64,000 nucleotides of DNA from Eutreptiella sp. 'Long Island Sound 2002' (lineage: Eukaryota; Euglenozoa; Euglenophyceae; Eutreptiales; Eutreptiaceae), in assembly GCA_964036045.1 (NCBI GenBank), contig OZ038389.1, forward strand, positions 37,147,998 to 37,211,997. Reading direction: 5' to 3'. The notes beneath the pieces were generated by a model that saw only the letters and a list, made by a program, of their open reading frames with translations, was not told the DNA's origin and made no database searches. This document shows positions 35,101-43,354 of this stretch, piece by piece; position 1 is the first letter of the stretch, and each line of letters opens with the position of its first letter. The position numbers were made by a program, and so were the translations under genes.

Positions 35101-35773
35101 CTGCTATTGAGTACAGGCGGCAGTCTCTCACACACAGTGCAGAATCACTGCACACCTTCGCATCACTTGTTGTGCCAATTCTGCAGGACCTCACAATTCA
35201 TACCATCAGATAACCCCCCCCCCCCCCCGCGCACACACACAAACAGTAAAACACACAGAAGCGTGCCCTCAGCCCCTGGACCATCGTCTGTAGCGACCGG
35301 GTGCCGAAGCGTGGCCGCAGGCGGGTTTCTGAGGCTCCGTGGGTTCGGCTCCTTGCCTTCTAGTTGCAAGGAGAAAGGGTGCGTTGGCCAGCCAGCTCTC
35401 TTTTTCCATGTCCAGTCTGGCGGAGGCCGAGTGTGCAGACATTCTGTACGCTCCGCAGCCATGACCACATTGACATCGCAGATCATGTTTTCCTGTGATT
35501 GCCCACCCACACTGCTCCCCTCCCCCCCCCCTCCCTCCCTCCCTGCCTCCCTCCCCCCTTCCCCCCCTCCCCCCCCCCTCCCTCCCAGCCTCCCTCCCTC
35601 CCTCCCTACCTCCCTAAATTGTTCCCGTATTGCAGGTCAAGAGGGTGCTGGATGCCGCGCGAACACTGCCGATCAACAAATGCCGGGTTGACATGGAGAA
35701 GTGGGGGGACCCGGGTTACATCGACAGTCTCGTCGCCAGCCAGAGGCCTGCGGCCGTCGAAACAATCGATTAG
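23165..35773 (+). CDS. PIAS/Siz-type SUMO E3 ligase (PINIT + SP-RING)
   Basis: PIAS/Siz proteins hold SUMO-charged Ubc9 and transfer SUMO to mainly nuclear substrates. Proposed exons are 23165-23499 (tentative), 23754-23793, 24517-24642, 25862-25942, 26213-26377, 28296-28482, 29668-29894, 30842-30874, 32105-32363, 34191-34344 and 35636-35773 (TAG). Phases agree from 23754 to the stop; the 23165-23499 join does not fit in phase. The N-terminal part is Pro/Lys/Ala/Gln-rich. The PINIT domain runs from PPLCDVVEFL through VQLTTDQLNYL and FLGIRVNGTQV to HPVVVQVD and GHFVVCMGRSL. The SP-RING has RIEHPVRGKECTHLGCSDL and WKCVICG, giving the expected Cys, His, Cys, then Cys-x2-Cys zinc ligands. The tail after the RING is short (about 50 residues), with no visible SUMO-interacting acidic tract. 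A SAP domain, usual at the N-terminus, was not found; upstream exons may be missing. The 33-nt exon at 30842 is inferred from phase and PINIT strand pattern. Confidence 0.82.
24885..25293. mobile_element. Foldback/MITE-like element in SUMO ligase intron
   Basis: Inverted ends: the left arm has GAAAATTGCTCTGC followed by a G-run and TGACA (24893-24930), and the right arm has TGTCA, a C-run and GCAGAGCAATTTTC (about 25254-25285). GGCG/CGCC may extend the match to 24885 and 25293. TTT flanks both sides, but a true target duplication is uncertain. The inside holds poly-C tracts and A/T stretches and no credible gene. Confidence 0.6.
26531..26632. repeat. Dispersed repeat family R2, copy C (5' part)
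   Basis: Matches the first third of the 22.26-kb copy (CACAGAAACACAGCGAGGCA to CCGGCAACAACCAGCACAA), then diverges into ACGC repeats. Confidence 0.7.
27045..27459. mobile_element. MITE-like element with G-run/ATTATGCA ends
   Basis: The left end is a G9 run followed by ATTATGCATGTGCATAATTG. The right end reads, in reverse complement, G10 followed by ATTGTATGCA. Subterminal GTGCATAATT repeats occur on both sides (27060-27092 and 27379-27420). The interior has a plus-strand open stretch (27081-27398) with an acidic Asp/Glu/Pro segment. It sits in the intron between 26377 and 28296 of the SUMO ligase gene. The superfamily is not determined. Confidence 0.5.
27767..28020. repeat. Dispersed repeat family R2, copy D
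   Basis: Diverged copy with the GCAACATGCGGAGGGAAGAA and CAGGGCCCCGTAAAG segments shared with 21.5, 22.5 and 52.3 kb. Confidence 0.7.
28550..28830 (+). repeat. Degenerate GGGCGCATAGTG minisatellite
   Basis: Variants of a roughly 12-bp motif (GGGCGCATAGTG, GGCGCACAGTGG, GGGGCATAGCGG) recur many times directly after the PINIT exon that ends near 28482. They give an artefactual Pro/His/Tyr-rich open frame on the minus strand. Confidence 0.75.
29423..29600. repeat. Dispersed repeat family R3, copy 2
   Basis: Shares GGGAGAGGGAGGGCACAA, GGAAAGGGTTCAAGGGAAGG and GAGGCCAATAGGCGCCGCCA with the copy at 36420-36600. It lies directly upstream of the acceptor at 29667. Confidence 0.7.
30400..30470. repeat. 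Short repeat R4, copy 2
   Basis: Second copy of the 70-bp repeat at 21692-21760, inside a SUMO ligase intron. It is followed at 30490-30615 by an open Ser/Asp-rich stretch (AGCTCC repeats) of unknown meaning. Confidence 0.65.
31340..31761. mobile_element. hAT-like miniature transposon with 8-bp TSD
   Basis: The element spans 31348-31753 (406 bp). The left end is CAGGGATGGATGTAATAG; the right end in reverse complement is CAGGGATGGATATAGTG. The 8 bases GCCACCAC occur at 31340-31347 and again at 31754-31761 as a perfect target duplication. CAGGG ends plus an 8-bp duplication indicate hAT. It shares only the terminal CAGGG with the 14.5-kb element, so it is a separate family. There is no coding capacity. 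It sits in the SUMO ligase intron between 30874 and 32105. Confidence 0.87.
32364..34190 (+). other. Intron before the SP-RING exon, with relic coding-like pieces
   Basis: This intron separates the exon ending 32363 from the SP-RING exon at 34191, which join in phase. It contains the G-rich inverted-repeat element at 32560-33054. It also has exon-like pieces at about 33382-33471 (flanked by AG and GTGAGT) and 33540-33630, in frames that do not fit the ligase. These could be relics of another mobile element or alternative exons. Confidence 0.45.
32560..33054. mobile_element. Inverted-repeat element with GGTCTTACTTTTGGG arrays
   Basis: The left end CTAAACCTCCCCCCTGAAAG is matched at the right end by TTACTTTCGGGGGGGGGTTTAG in inverted orientation. 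GGGGTCTTACTTTTGGG is repeated near both ends (about 32584-32665 and 32948-33045). The middle (32705-32914) has a 69-codon open frame with an acidic Ser/Asp/Glu start. No target duplication was seen. A foldback or MITE-type element is the best guess. Confidence 0.55.
34600..34970. repeat. Direct repeats and a fragment resembling element R1
   Basis: CACATGTGCCAATTTCAGCA and close variants occur twice (about 34733 and 34820), and CAAGCTACAGTAGGCGTAGG occurs at 34637 and 34897. The segment CTGCTGGTGCACCAGGAA-T-run-AGTCTGATGC (34763-34801) resembles the middle of the R1 elements at 39.0, 44.0 and 47.1 kb. It lies in the last SUMO ligase intron. Confidence 0.55.
35521..35610 (+). repeat. CT/C-rich tract upstream of last SUMO ligase exon
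   Basis: Tandem CCCTC/CCTCC runs directly precede the acceptor at 35634-35635 and probably act as the polypyrimidine tract. Confidence 0.85.
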
Positions 35774-38700
35774 TTCAGGGCCAGGCCTGCGTGCACATCA
35801 CTGACCGACTGTGGGATTACCCCCTCCCAACACCCGCAGGACCGTCACATGCGCAGCACAGGGGCGGGGGAGAAGTGTTGGATCGAAGGTTCAGGCGTAC
35901 CCACACCCAGCTGCATATTAGAACGGCCGACAACCAGAGGAGGAGGTCCCCCCCCCCCCTCCTCGTCCAGACCAAAGTGACCATCGCGGGAAAAAAACAA
36001 AATTTACCGTTGGGAAAATCTGATTGGGCCATTGGTACGCAAACCTTTGGGTCCCAGACCCCCCGGCCCCCTCTCTTCTCACGTTAGCCTGCCCACACCG
36101 CGTGCCCTGTTTTTTTGAGAGCCATGCCCCACCTTCGGGCCCACCGCTGCGATTGGCGCGCCGCTGTTGCTGCTACTCTTCCACCGTCCGGTCCCCCGGG
36201 AGTATGCAGGACCGTGGACGGCGTGGCAGCGCCATGGGAGCTTCGTTAGCGCAGCACATCATTGCTTTGCCCTGGCTTTCCCCAGCCAGACCAGCTCAGA
36301 ATGCACGTGTACTGAGTTCAGGGGTCGTGGCGGTTCCCTGTGCTGTTGGTGTTCTGCTGGAATGAGCACTTTTGAAGGAGCCCCCCCCCCCCCCCCTCCT
36401 TCCCAACAACGTCCCACAACCTCCGAAGGGAAAGGAAGGGGAGGTAAGGATAGGCCACGCAGGGAGAGGGAGGGCACAAGGCGGGGAGAGGCCGATGGGC
36501 ACCGCCACCTACGGAGGGAAAGGGTTGAAGGGAAGGGACAGTGGTAAGTGGCGAGAGGCCAATAGGCGCCGCCAGCTGCAGACATCAACACCCCAGGTCC
36601 CCCTGGGAAATCAGCCGGTGGTGCACACCTCAGTCAGCCGACAAACCAGACAACCCCTTTCCCCCAGTCAGCTCACACTTTTTCGCTTCAAGATTGCATT
36701 TTCCCCTTCTGAGATGTGGCCAGGGTACCACATCTTCTTCCATAACATTTGCATTCCTGAAGAATCTTTCAGAGCATAAATTCTCATGCAGCTGTCGAAG
36801 GAACGAGCCCAACTCACGGGATCCCCACAAGCAATCCACTGTATTTCTCACCCTGTGAACCTGCAACAAACTTTTGCTGACTCCTGCAAGCAGAAGTGGC
36901 TTGCCTTTAATTCTTTCTGTGGGACCGAACCTTTATAATTCTTCGCTTACTGTATGTTTTTCTTTTGTGTGGCTGCTGCTCCATTGTGAACCCATGAACT
37001 GAACATGCGCAAAAACCAGCCAATACATGCTCTGTTGCATGTCTGCGGTCCCGCTTGCCCGGGTTGGCATTGACAGTGCGGTGGTTTGGACACAAGACAC
37101 AGCAGTGTTTGGTGTCCGCAATGCTCAGCATGGAATTCCGGAGAAAGCCATGAGAAAAAGACCAGGAACGAATACCCACAAACATAGCACTTGCTGTACA
37201 AGACCACTGAGGTTGGGTTGAAACCCCCTGCAGGACCCCTTTTCTTGGGGCCTGTTTTGTTGCCAGTGGACGCAGCCAACAAATGACATCAACAGAATGT
37301 CACGATTTTCACTGACGGTGGGCCACTGCCCCTGCTGGAATTATTTTCTTAGTCCAGTTTTGTCCCGGTGAAACACCATGACCTAACAGTCCACACACAC
37401 CAGTTGAATCTTTCAACAACATGTTTTTGCAGAAATTCCTCACAACAGCCTACGTCAGCAAGCCCAACACATTCACAACATCACGCCATATTTCTCGCCT
37501 TTTATTTCTTAAGTCCCATTTGCCCCAAGTGGCCCAAGCATCTATCATCCGGCAATGGTTTATACTTCCAATGTACGTTTCTCTGATTCTGCATGAGGCA
37601 TTCCCAGCAGCACGTCAACGCTAATGTGACCTGGGAGGCCCCAACCGGAAAGCTGGGAGCCACAGTTCCCCTGGACTCCTAGAGGCTGCAGGGAAAAGGG
37701 GAGGCTTCAAGGGGCATAGGCAGGAGAGGCTTAGTGGATTGGGACGCAGCAATGAGGCTCATCCGAGTGCGGACACGCCGTGCCTGAGACAATGGGAGGG
37801 GGGGGTTTTCTTCGCGGCATCCAGGAACTTGGAATGCAGGACCGCAGGCGGTAGCATGGGCGGCATGTTCCATCTCTTCCATCTGCTGCATGGCACGGTA
37901 TGGACCCGTTGCTCCCCCTGTGGTGCTGCTGCTGTCAAGATGCAGGAGGTGTATGGGTTGTATTGATTGGATTCGGTCCCGAAATTTTGATGTGGGTAAA
38001 GACGGAGCCTTTTTGTTCGCTTTTGCAGCTTCCGTTTTGCACGCCATGAGGGTTTCGCGCGCGCACGCACACACACACACACACACACACACATTTATTC
38101 CGCAACCATGTTTGCGCGCCATGTCAAGCATGGACAGTTTTGCCACATAAATGTATATAATGGCCCGAATTCCCATTTGAGATGGCCCAAAGTCCTATCA
38201 ACGTGGCCGAGGATAAGAGGACAAAACTTTGTGTTGGCATGACTGTGAAATGAAAACAGAGTCCCATTTTGCACCTCCGGGGTGGTCTGGCGGACCTGTT
38301 TTCATCCATTCCGGCCACAAGTCACTCCGTTTGCACCCTGTGACTCTCCCTACCACCAGATTTGCACGGCAACCGGAAACACCGGATGACCGCCCTCCCA
38401 TCGATTGGGCAACAGTCGATGCAAAGGCTCCATTTGAGAAGAGTTCTTTGTGTTCTGAGTTGATCAATATGTGGGATTGCATCCCACTGACCACTGCAGC
38501 CCAGGGGAGGGGGTCGCCCGCGCCCCGTCCCCCGTCGGCAGAGGCCCGGTCCTGACGCACGCCACTTCTCGCTCCCACCCCTCGTCCATTTTTTGAGTGC
38601 TTACCCCTCATAATTCGACGCTCCTCCCTGACTGCCACTTGTTTCTGTCACTCCACACTGCAGCATTACCCTGTGCTCCGCGCAGGCCACCCGGTCACTG

Positions 38701-38912
38701 TCTCCCTCCAACGCGTCCGCATCTGTCATGCCACGCGTGCCCGGCCCCCAGCCGTTCTGCAACCCCGGGGGCGGGCGCACGAAGGGACACCCACGCCTCT
38801 GGTCACGCCATGACGGCGGGTTGCAGTCACCATCAACTGCCCTATTCACGCAAATTTGGAGAGACGCCTTCTAGGGCTGGGCGGTACGGACCCCAGCCAG
38901 CCCTTGATCCGT
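35774..38912. other. Intergenic region downstream of the SUMO ligase
   Basis: No supportable gene. It contains a G/C-rich stretch at 35.9-36.4 kb, repeat R3 copy 3 (36420-36600), A/T-richer sequence at 36.6-37.6 kb and a (CA)n microsatellite at 38066-38093. A plus-strand stretch at 38.35-38.5 kb reads like protein between AG and GT-like sites, but it is isolated. Confidence 0.45.
36420..36600. repeat. Dispersed repeat family R3, copy 3
   Basis: About 180 bp colinear with 29423-29600, including GGGAGAGGGAGGGCACAAG and GAGGCCAATAGGCGCCGCCA. Confidence 0.7.
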
Positions 38913-39227
38913 GGGGGCGCACCGTGCGCTGTGCCCGGGCTGTGCGCGCGCTGTGCGAAAAGTCGGCTGTTTTCCACCACCGGTAGCCAAGGGTCCCAGG
39001 GTCCTGAATTCTGCACCATACAGCCCCTGCTGATACACCAGGGATTGTATTTTTAGTCTGATGCTTGCCATGGGTCCCATGGTCCTGAATTCTACACCCC
39101 CGATGCTGTTTTGAATGGATCATGCATGCTTCCGTAGGGGGGTGGTTTTCAGGGGTGTTCCTGGGATAAGCAGCGTAATAATTGGCGCTGTGCGCGCGCT
39201 GTGCCCGCGCTGTGCGAAAACGCCCCC
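38913..39227. mobile_element. Dispersed element R1, copy 1
   Basis: About 315 bp, starting GGGGGCGCACCGTGCGCTGT and ending GCTGTGCGAAAACGCCCCC. The ends are short inverted repeats (GGGGGCG/CGCCCCC) with GCGCTGTGCG subterminal repeats. The interior is shared with copies at 43917-44208 and 46979-47270 (GGTCCTGAATTCTGCACC, GTTTTGAATGGATCATGCAT, GGTTTTCAGGGGTGTTCC). No coding capacity; no target duplication recognised. Confidence 0.8.
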
Positions 39228-40017
39228 CTTGGCCGGGTCCCCGTTGTGGCCAGGTCGTGGGACGCACCCGGTGGGCGGGTGGGCGACCTGTGTCGGACCG
39301 GTGTTGGCGACGCCCGACCCCCCCTTTAAAGAAAATTAGTGCCGCAGCTGCGACGAAGGCTGGTTTCAAGTGAGACGCAAAGCGGCCCGCAGGACATCTC
39401 TTCACCCCCCGAACCCCCGTACCCCCGCGACCTCTCGCCAAGCCCTTTGCGGGCAGTCCGCAGTACCGCTGGTGCTCCCGGCCCCGCTTCCGGGGCGAGA
39501 CGGGGCGCTGTTGGGAGGAAGGCAGCCGATGGGGGGAATGGGAGGTTGGAGCATGGACTGCGCTGCTGGACGTTCCCTGTTGTTGGGCACAAGGGAGGGA
39601 GGGAGGGCAAGTGCGACTGCCTGCGGCCGGCCTCTGTTTGGGTTGCCGCCTGCATTCGTTCGCGGGTGATCGAAAGTTGTCTGAGTGGGCCGTGAGGGGG
39701 TCGTCTTTGCCTTTGTGCCCATCCGGATCAGAGGAGCACACAGAAGTATGTACAGATATGGACCAGGGGCAGTAACGGAGACAGCGGGCAATAGGAGAAG
39801 GAGGTAAGCAAGAGCTGCTTTCCACCCACAGCCAAAATCAGTGTGTGCAGGTTGGCTGTCAACGGCATCCCCAAGGACCATGTTTTAGGGTCTGCGTGTT
39901 GAAAGGACATTCACTTTAATGGACACATTTGACACATGATTGCCTGCATATGAACAATGGCACTGCGTGCACTTTGGCGATCATGCATGTTGGGGGCCGT
40001 AGAGCATGGGTCTCTGG

Positions 40018-41195
40018 TGTCTAGCACACATGGGGACCCACAGAGTGGCAGCAGGCCCATTTGGCCAGGTCGTGGGCCGCCCAAAACCCCTGAAATTGCT
40101 GGTTCACAATGTTTAGTGGCACTTGGAATTGGAAGGTTTCGAAAGTTTGATTTTTTTTCTCAAACCCCTCTTGCGGGCTGAGGGGTGGGTTTGGGTCATA
40201 TTTTGGGGACAATATGGGTATTCTAGCACGCACGGGTACCCACTTCGTGGTGGCTAGATGCCTTTGGCTAGGGCCCTAGGTCACCCGAAACCCCTGAAAT
40301 AGCCATTTTACACCGTGTGGCATTCGGAAAGTTTCAAAAATGTGATGTGTTCTAAAACCCTTCTGTGGGTTGTGGGATTGGTTTGGGTCATCATTTGGGG
40401 ACAATACAGGTACTCTAGCAGGCACGAAGACCCATGTAAGTGCGGACAGATGCCTGTGGCCCCCTGAAATGTTTTTTTTTTAACATTGTTCAGTGGCATT
40501 TGGAAAGTTTCAAAGGTTTGATTTTTTTTCTAAAACCCTTGTGTGGGCTGTGGATGGATTTGGTCATCATTTGGGGACAATATGGGTATTTCTAGCACGC
40601 ATGGGCACCCACTTGGTGATGGCTAGACCCATGTGGCGAGGGCTATGGGGCCGCCTGAACCCGCTGACATAGTTTTTTTTTTTTTACATTGTTCAGCGGC
40701 ATTTAGAACGTTTCGAAAGTGTCGTTTTTGCTAACAACCCTTTTGCTTTGCGGGCTCTGGGATGGGTTTGGGTCATCATTTGCGTATGGCCCTAGCATGC
40801 ATGGAGACCCACATACTGGCGGCTAGATCCTTTTGGCCAGGGCCATGGGCCGCCCAAAACCCCTGAAATTGCTGTTCTACAGCGTTCCGTGGCACTTGAA
40901 AAGTTTCGAAAATTGATTTTTTCCAAAACCCTTTTTTGGGCTGTGGGGTGGGTTTGGGTCGTCATTTGAGGACAAAATGGGTACCCCAGCAATCATGTGG
41001 ACCCACATAGTGGTGGCTAGATGCACATGGCTAGGACCATGGGCCGTGCCAAAATGTTGCTGTACAGTTTTCAGTGGCACTTGGACAGTTTCGAGGGATG
41101 TCCAGGGCCATGGGTATCCCGGAAACCGCTTGAATAGCTGCTGTGTGGCACTTGAAAATCTACGGAGTTTGGTGGCAGGGTTTGGGGTCCTCCTC
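40018..41195 (+). repeat. Tandem satellite, about six units of ~180-203 bp
   Basis: Six degenerate tandem units have the recurring landmark CTAGCA..GCA...ACCCAC at about 40020, 40222, 40413, 40592, 40791 and 40986. Each continues through GGCCATGGGCCGCC-like and CCCCTGAAAT segments, AGTGGCA, AAAGTTTCGAAA, a T-run, CAAAACCCTT and GGGTTTGGGTCATCATTTGG. Unit length varies from about 180 to 203 bp. Divergence between units suggests an old, inactive array. Confidence 0.85.
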
Positions 41196-41599
41196 TTTGA
41201 GGTGCCTTGCCGTTGGCAATAGAATTACCCCCAATTCAACCATGTAAAATGCGCTCTGTGCACCCCCCCCCCCCTTTGGGCGATGAATGTTCCGTTTGTT
41301 GGTGTGTGATCGTTGTCACTGCACCACATCGCATGCACTGTGGATTCATAAGTTATGGCACGCAGACAGCTTTCGCAAATTTCCACAAACAACGGTTGTT
41401 TCCATTGCAGTGCGTTCGTAGGAAGGGTTTCGGGTCTGAGACAAAATGCCCTTGGCGTGCATATCAAACTGTGGCTCAAGTGCTGGCTATCTGACTTTCA
41501 AAACTCTGTGAATCTAAGGGTTTTTGTTGTAAATGGCACAAGAAACACATGTAAAAATGTCACTCATCATAGAAGTCCCCCCCCCCCCTGCACCCCCCC

Positions 41600-41690
41600 C
41601 CCAGGGCAGAAGGTTCAAAGGCGAGAGGCCAATAGGCGCCGCCACAGGCTAACAGGCTAACAGAGCCAACCACCAAGGCCTTGTCCCCCC
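41600..41690. repeat. Dispersed repeat family R3, copy 4
   Basis: Close match to 22862-22935: AGAAGGTTCAAAGGCGAGAG, GCCAATAGGCGCCGCCACAG, then CCAACCACCAAGGCCTTGT. Confidence 0.7.
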
Positions 41691-42275
41691 CCCCCCCCCA
41701 AGGAGACCGTCGCTTGGCCCAAAAAGCCTAGGGAAGAATACTAGGCGCCAAAGGCGCCGAAGAAAATTTTCCTTTAGGTTATCCTAGAATTTGGGGCGGG
41801 GGGGGCATCACTTGGTGCCCCCCCCCCCCCTGGGAGACCGTTGCGCGCTAGGGGGGGGGGGGGGGGTTGCAAGGGGCGGGGGGGGGTACAATTATTTCTA
41901 GTGTGTGCAACTTCTCCTTGTTGCCAACGGCGGAGTACGAACCCCTTCAATGGGTGAGTGGGATGCGCCGTGCGCGCCCCGTTCCCACTCCCATTCACCT
42001 CATACTGTGTGCAGAAGTAATCCCAAGAGTGCTACAAAGGGCGAGAACAGTAGCAGGACCCTATCTTGGGGGGGGGGGTGGCCCTTGGGCTGGCGGACAT
42101 CCAAATTTGCGCTCTCACTCATTCGAACTAGAATGTGGAACAGATAAGCTAGAATCATTCTAATTAGAATGTAGTACAGATAATCTAGAATCCCCCATCC
42201 ATGATCTAGTCCATTTTTTTGGGGGTGGGGGTTTTTTCACCAGCCTGATCCATTTTCATTTGCGCGCACTCCTGT

Positions 42276-42495
42276 CCGATCTAATGTGATGCATTTTGGA
42301 TTTTGGCATATTGATGTGGAGCTGTATTAAGCAGGGAATGGTCCAAAATGTATTCGGTCTTGTGCGCAAGAGTCTCCACACTACAGGCCCCAAAATCACA
42401 TAGGGAGTGCTTATTTTGTCCCGTGGAGGGTCAAGGGGTTACACCAAAGGTTGGACTGTACCTTTAGAACATGGACCCTCCCCATCAGGTGTAAG
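42276..42495. repeat. Dispersed repeat R7, copy 1
   Basis: About 200 bp colinear with 60225-60418: shared TATTAAGCAG, AGAGTCTCCACACTACA, AGTGCTTATTTTG and GGAGGGTCAAG..TACACCAAAG segments, with roughly one mismatch in six or seven bases by eye. Confidence 0.75.
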
Positions 42496-43354
42496 GGGGG
42501 CCGTTGCGACCGTGTGGGGCGGCGGCGGCGGGGGGGGGGGGAAGTGGCGAGGTACCGGCGCTTTGGGCCTGGAGCCGGAGTCTTCAGGATTCCGCAAGGG
42601 CTGCGCTCAGGGGCTCTGAGACGGACAGTGGCGGGTGTGTGAGAGGAGGGGCTGTGGACTGGCAGAGTCGATAGGGCCGGCCGTGTGCACGTCTTGCAGT
42701 GCCCCCCGTGTCGCGTGCCTGAGTGCAGGTCATGCGTGACCCAAGAGTGCTACGCGTTGGGACTTGATGAACTATGGCCCAACAACAACCCAACACCATG
42801 CCATGGAGGTGGTGGTGCCATGGAGCAGCATTGGAGCCTTTCTGTGAGGGTCCTTTTTTTGGGGGGGGGGGCGCGGGAAAGCTGTGTAATTGCCCAGAAA
42901 GGTGCGCACCGTGCACCCGTCACTCCAATGCACTTTGCAACTCTTGCACCCAACATAGATATTGTATTGGGATTTGCAAATTACGCGCATTCTTTGGTGG
43001 CGGGCAGTAGAGGGTGCACAATGTGTGATTCGCAGACGTCCTTGACATCTCCTCTGAATGTCCTATTTGCGTGCGTGAATTGTGCAATGGGGCGGATTTC
43101 ACACAACTGCACATGAATTTGCGTCAAACTTGCGTGAATTTACACAGCATTCACTAGATGTTGTGCAATGCACCCACATTCACATGTGAATCCCTCAGTG
43201 AAACAGGGTCTCGCCTGCATCGCATAACAGCTTGTGAGAGATCAACGATTGCAAATTTGGCGAGCCACTGAGGTGTAATAGTCCAAGTGCTTTGTGGTCT
43301 CATTGCAACCTTCCTTTGTGTTCTGGCCATTGCATCTGCACAGCCCTTTTTGCG

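Larger units (their letters stand above)
41196..43354. other. Intergenic region upstream of PEX13
   Basis: No supported gene. It contains several poly-C and poly-G tracts (41.57-41.9 kb, 42.06 kb, 42.53 kb, 42.86 kb), repeat R3 copy 4 (41600-41690) and a repeat R7 copy (about 42276-42495). The PEX13 promoter should lie in the last few hundred bases, but no motif is callable. Confidence 0.4.

Noticed and set aside
36907-37282. Cys-rich minus-strand frames resembling the Cys-rich tail of a piggyBac transposase
   Set aside because: The Cys/His spacing does not match the CxxC...C...C pattern in any single frame, and no DDE domain is nearby.
38842-39825. 327-codon minus ORF
   Set aside because: It includes the whole R1 repeat copy, and similar frames appear in the other R1 copies; no domain.
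40018-41195. CRISPR array
   Set aside because: The repeated units are about 200 bp, contiguous and degenerate, without short direct repeats separated by unique spacers, in a eukaryotic context.
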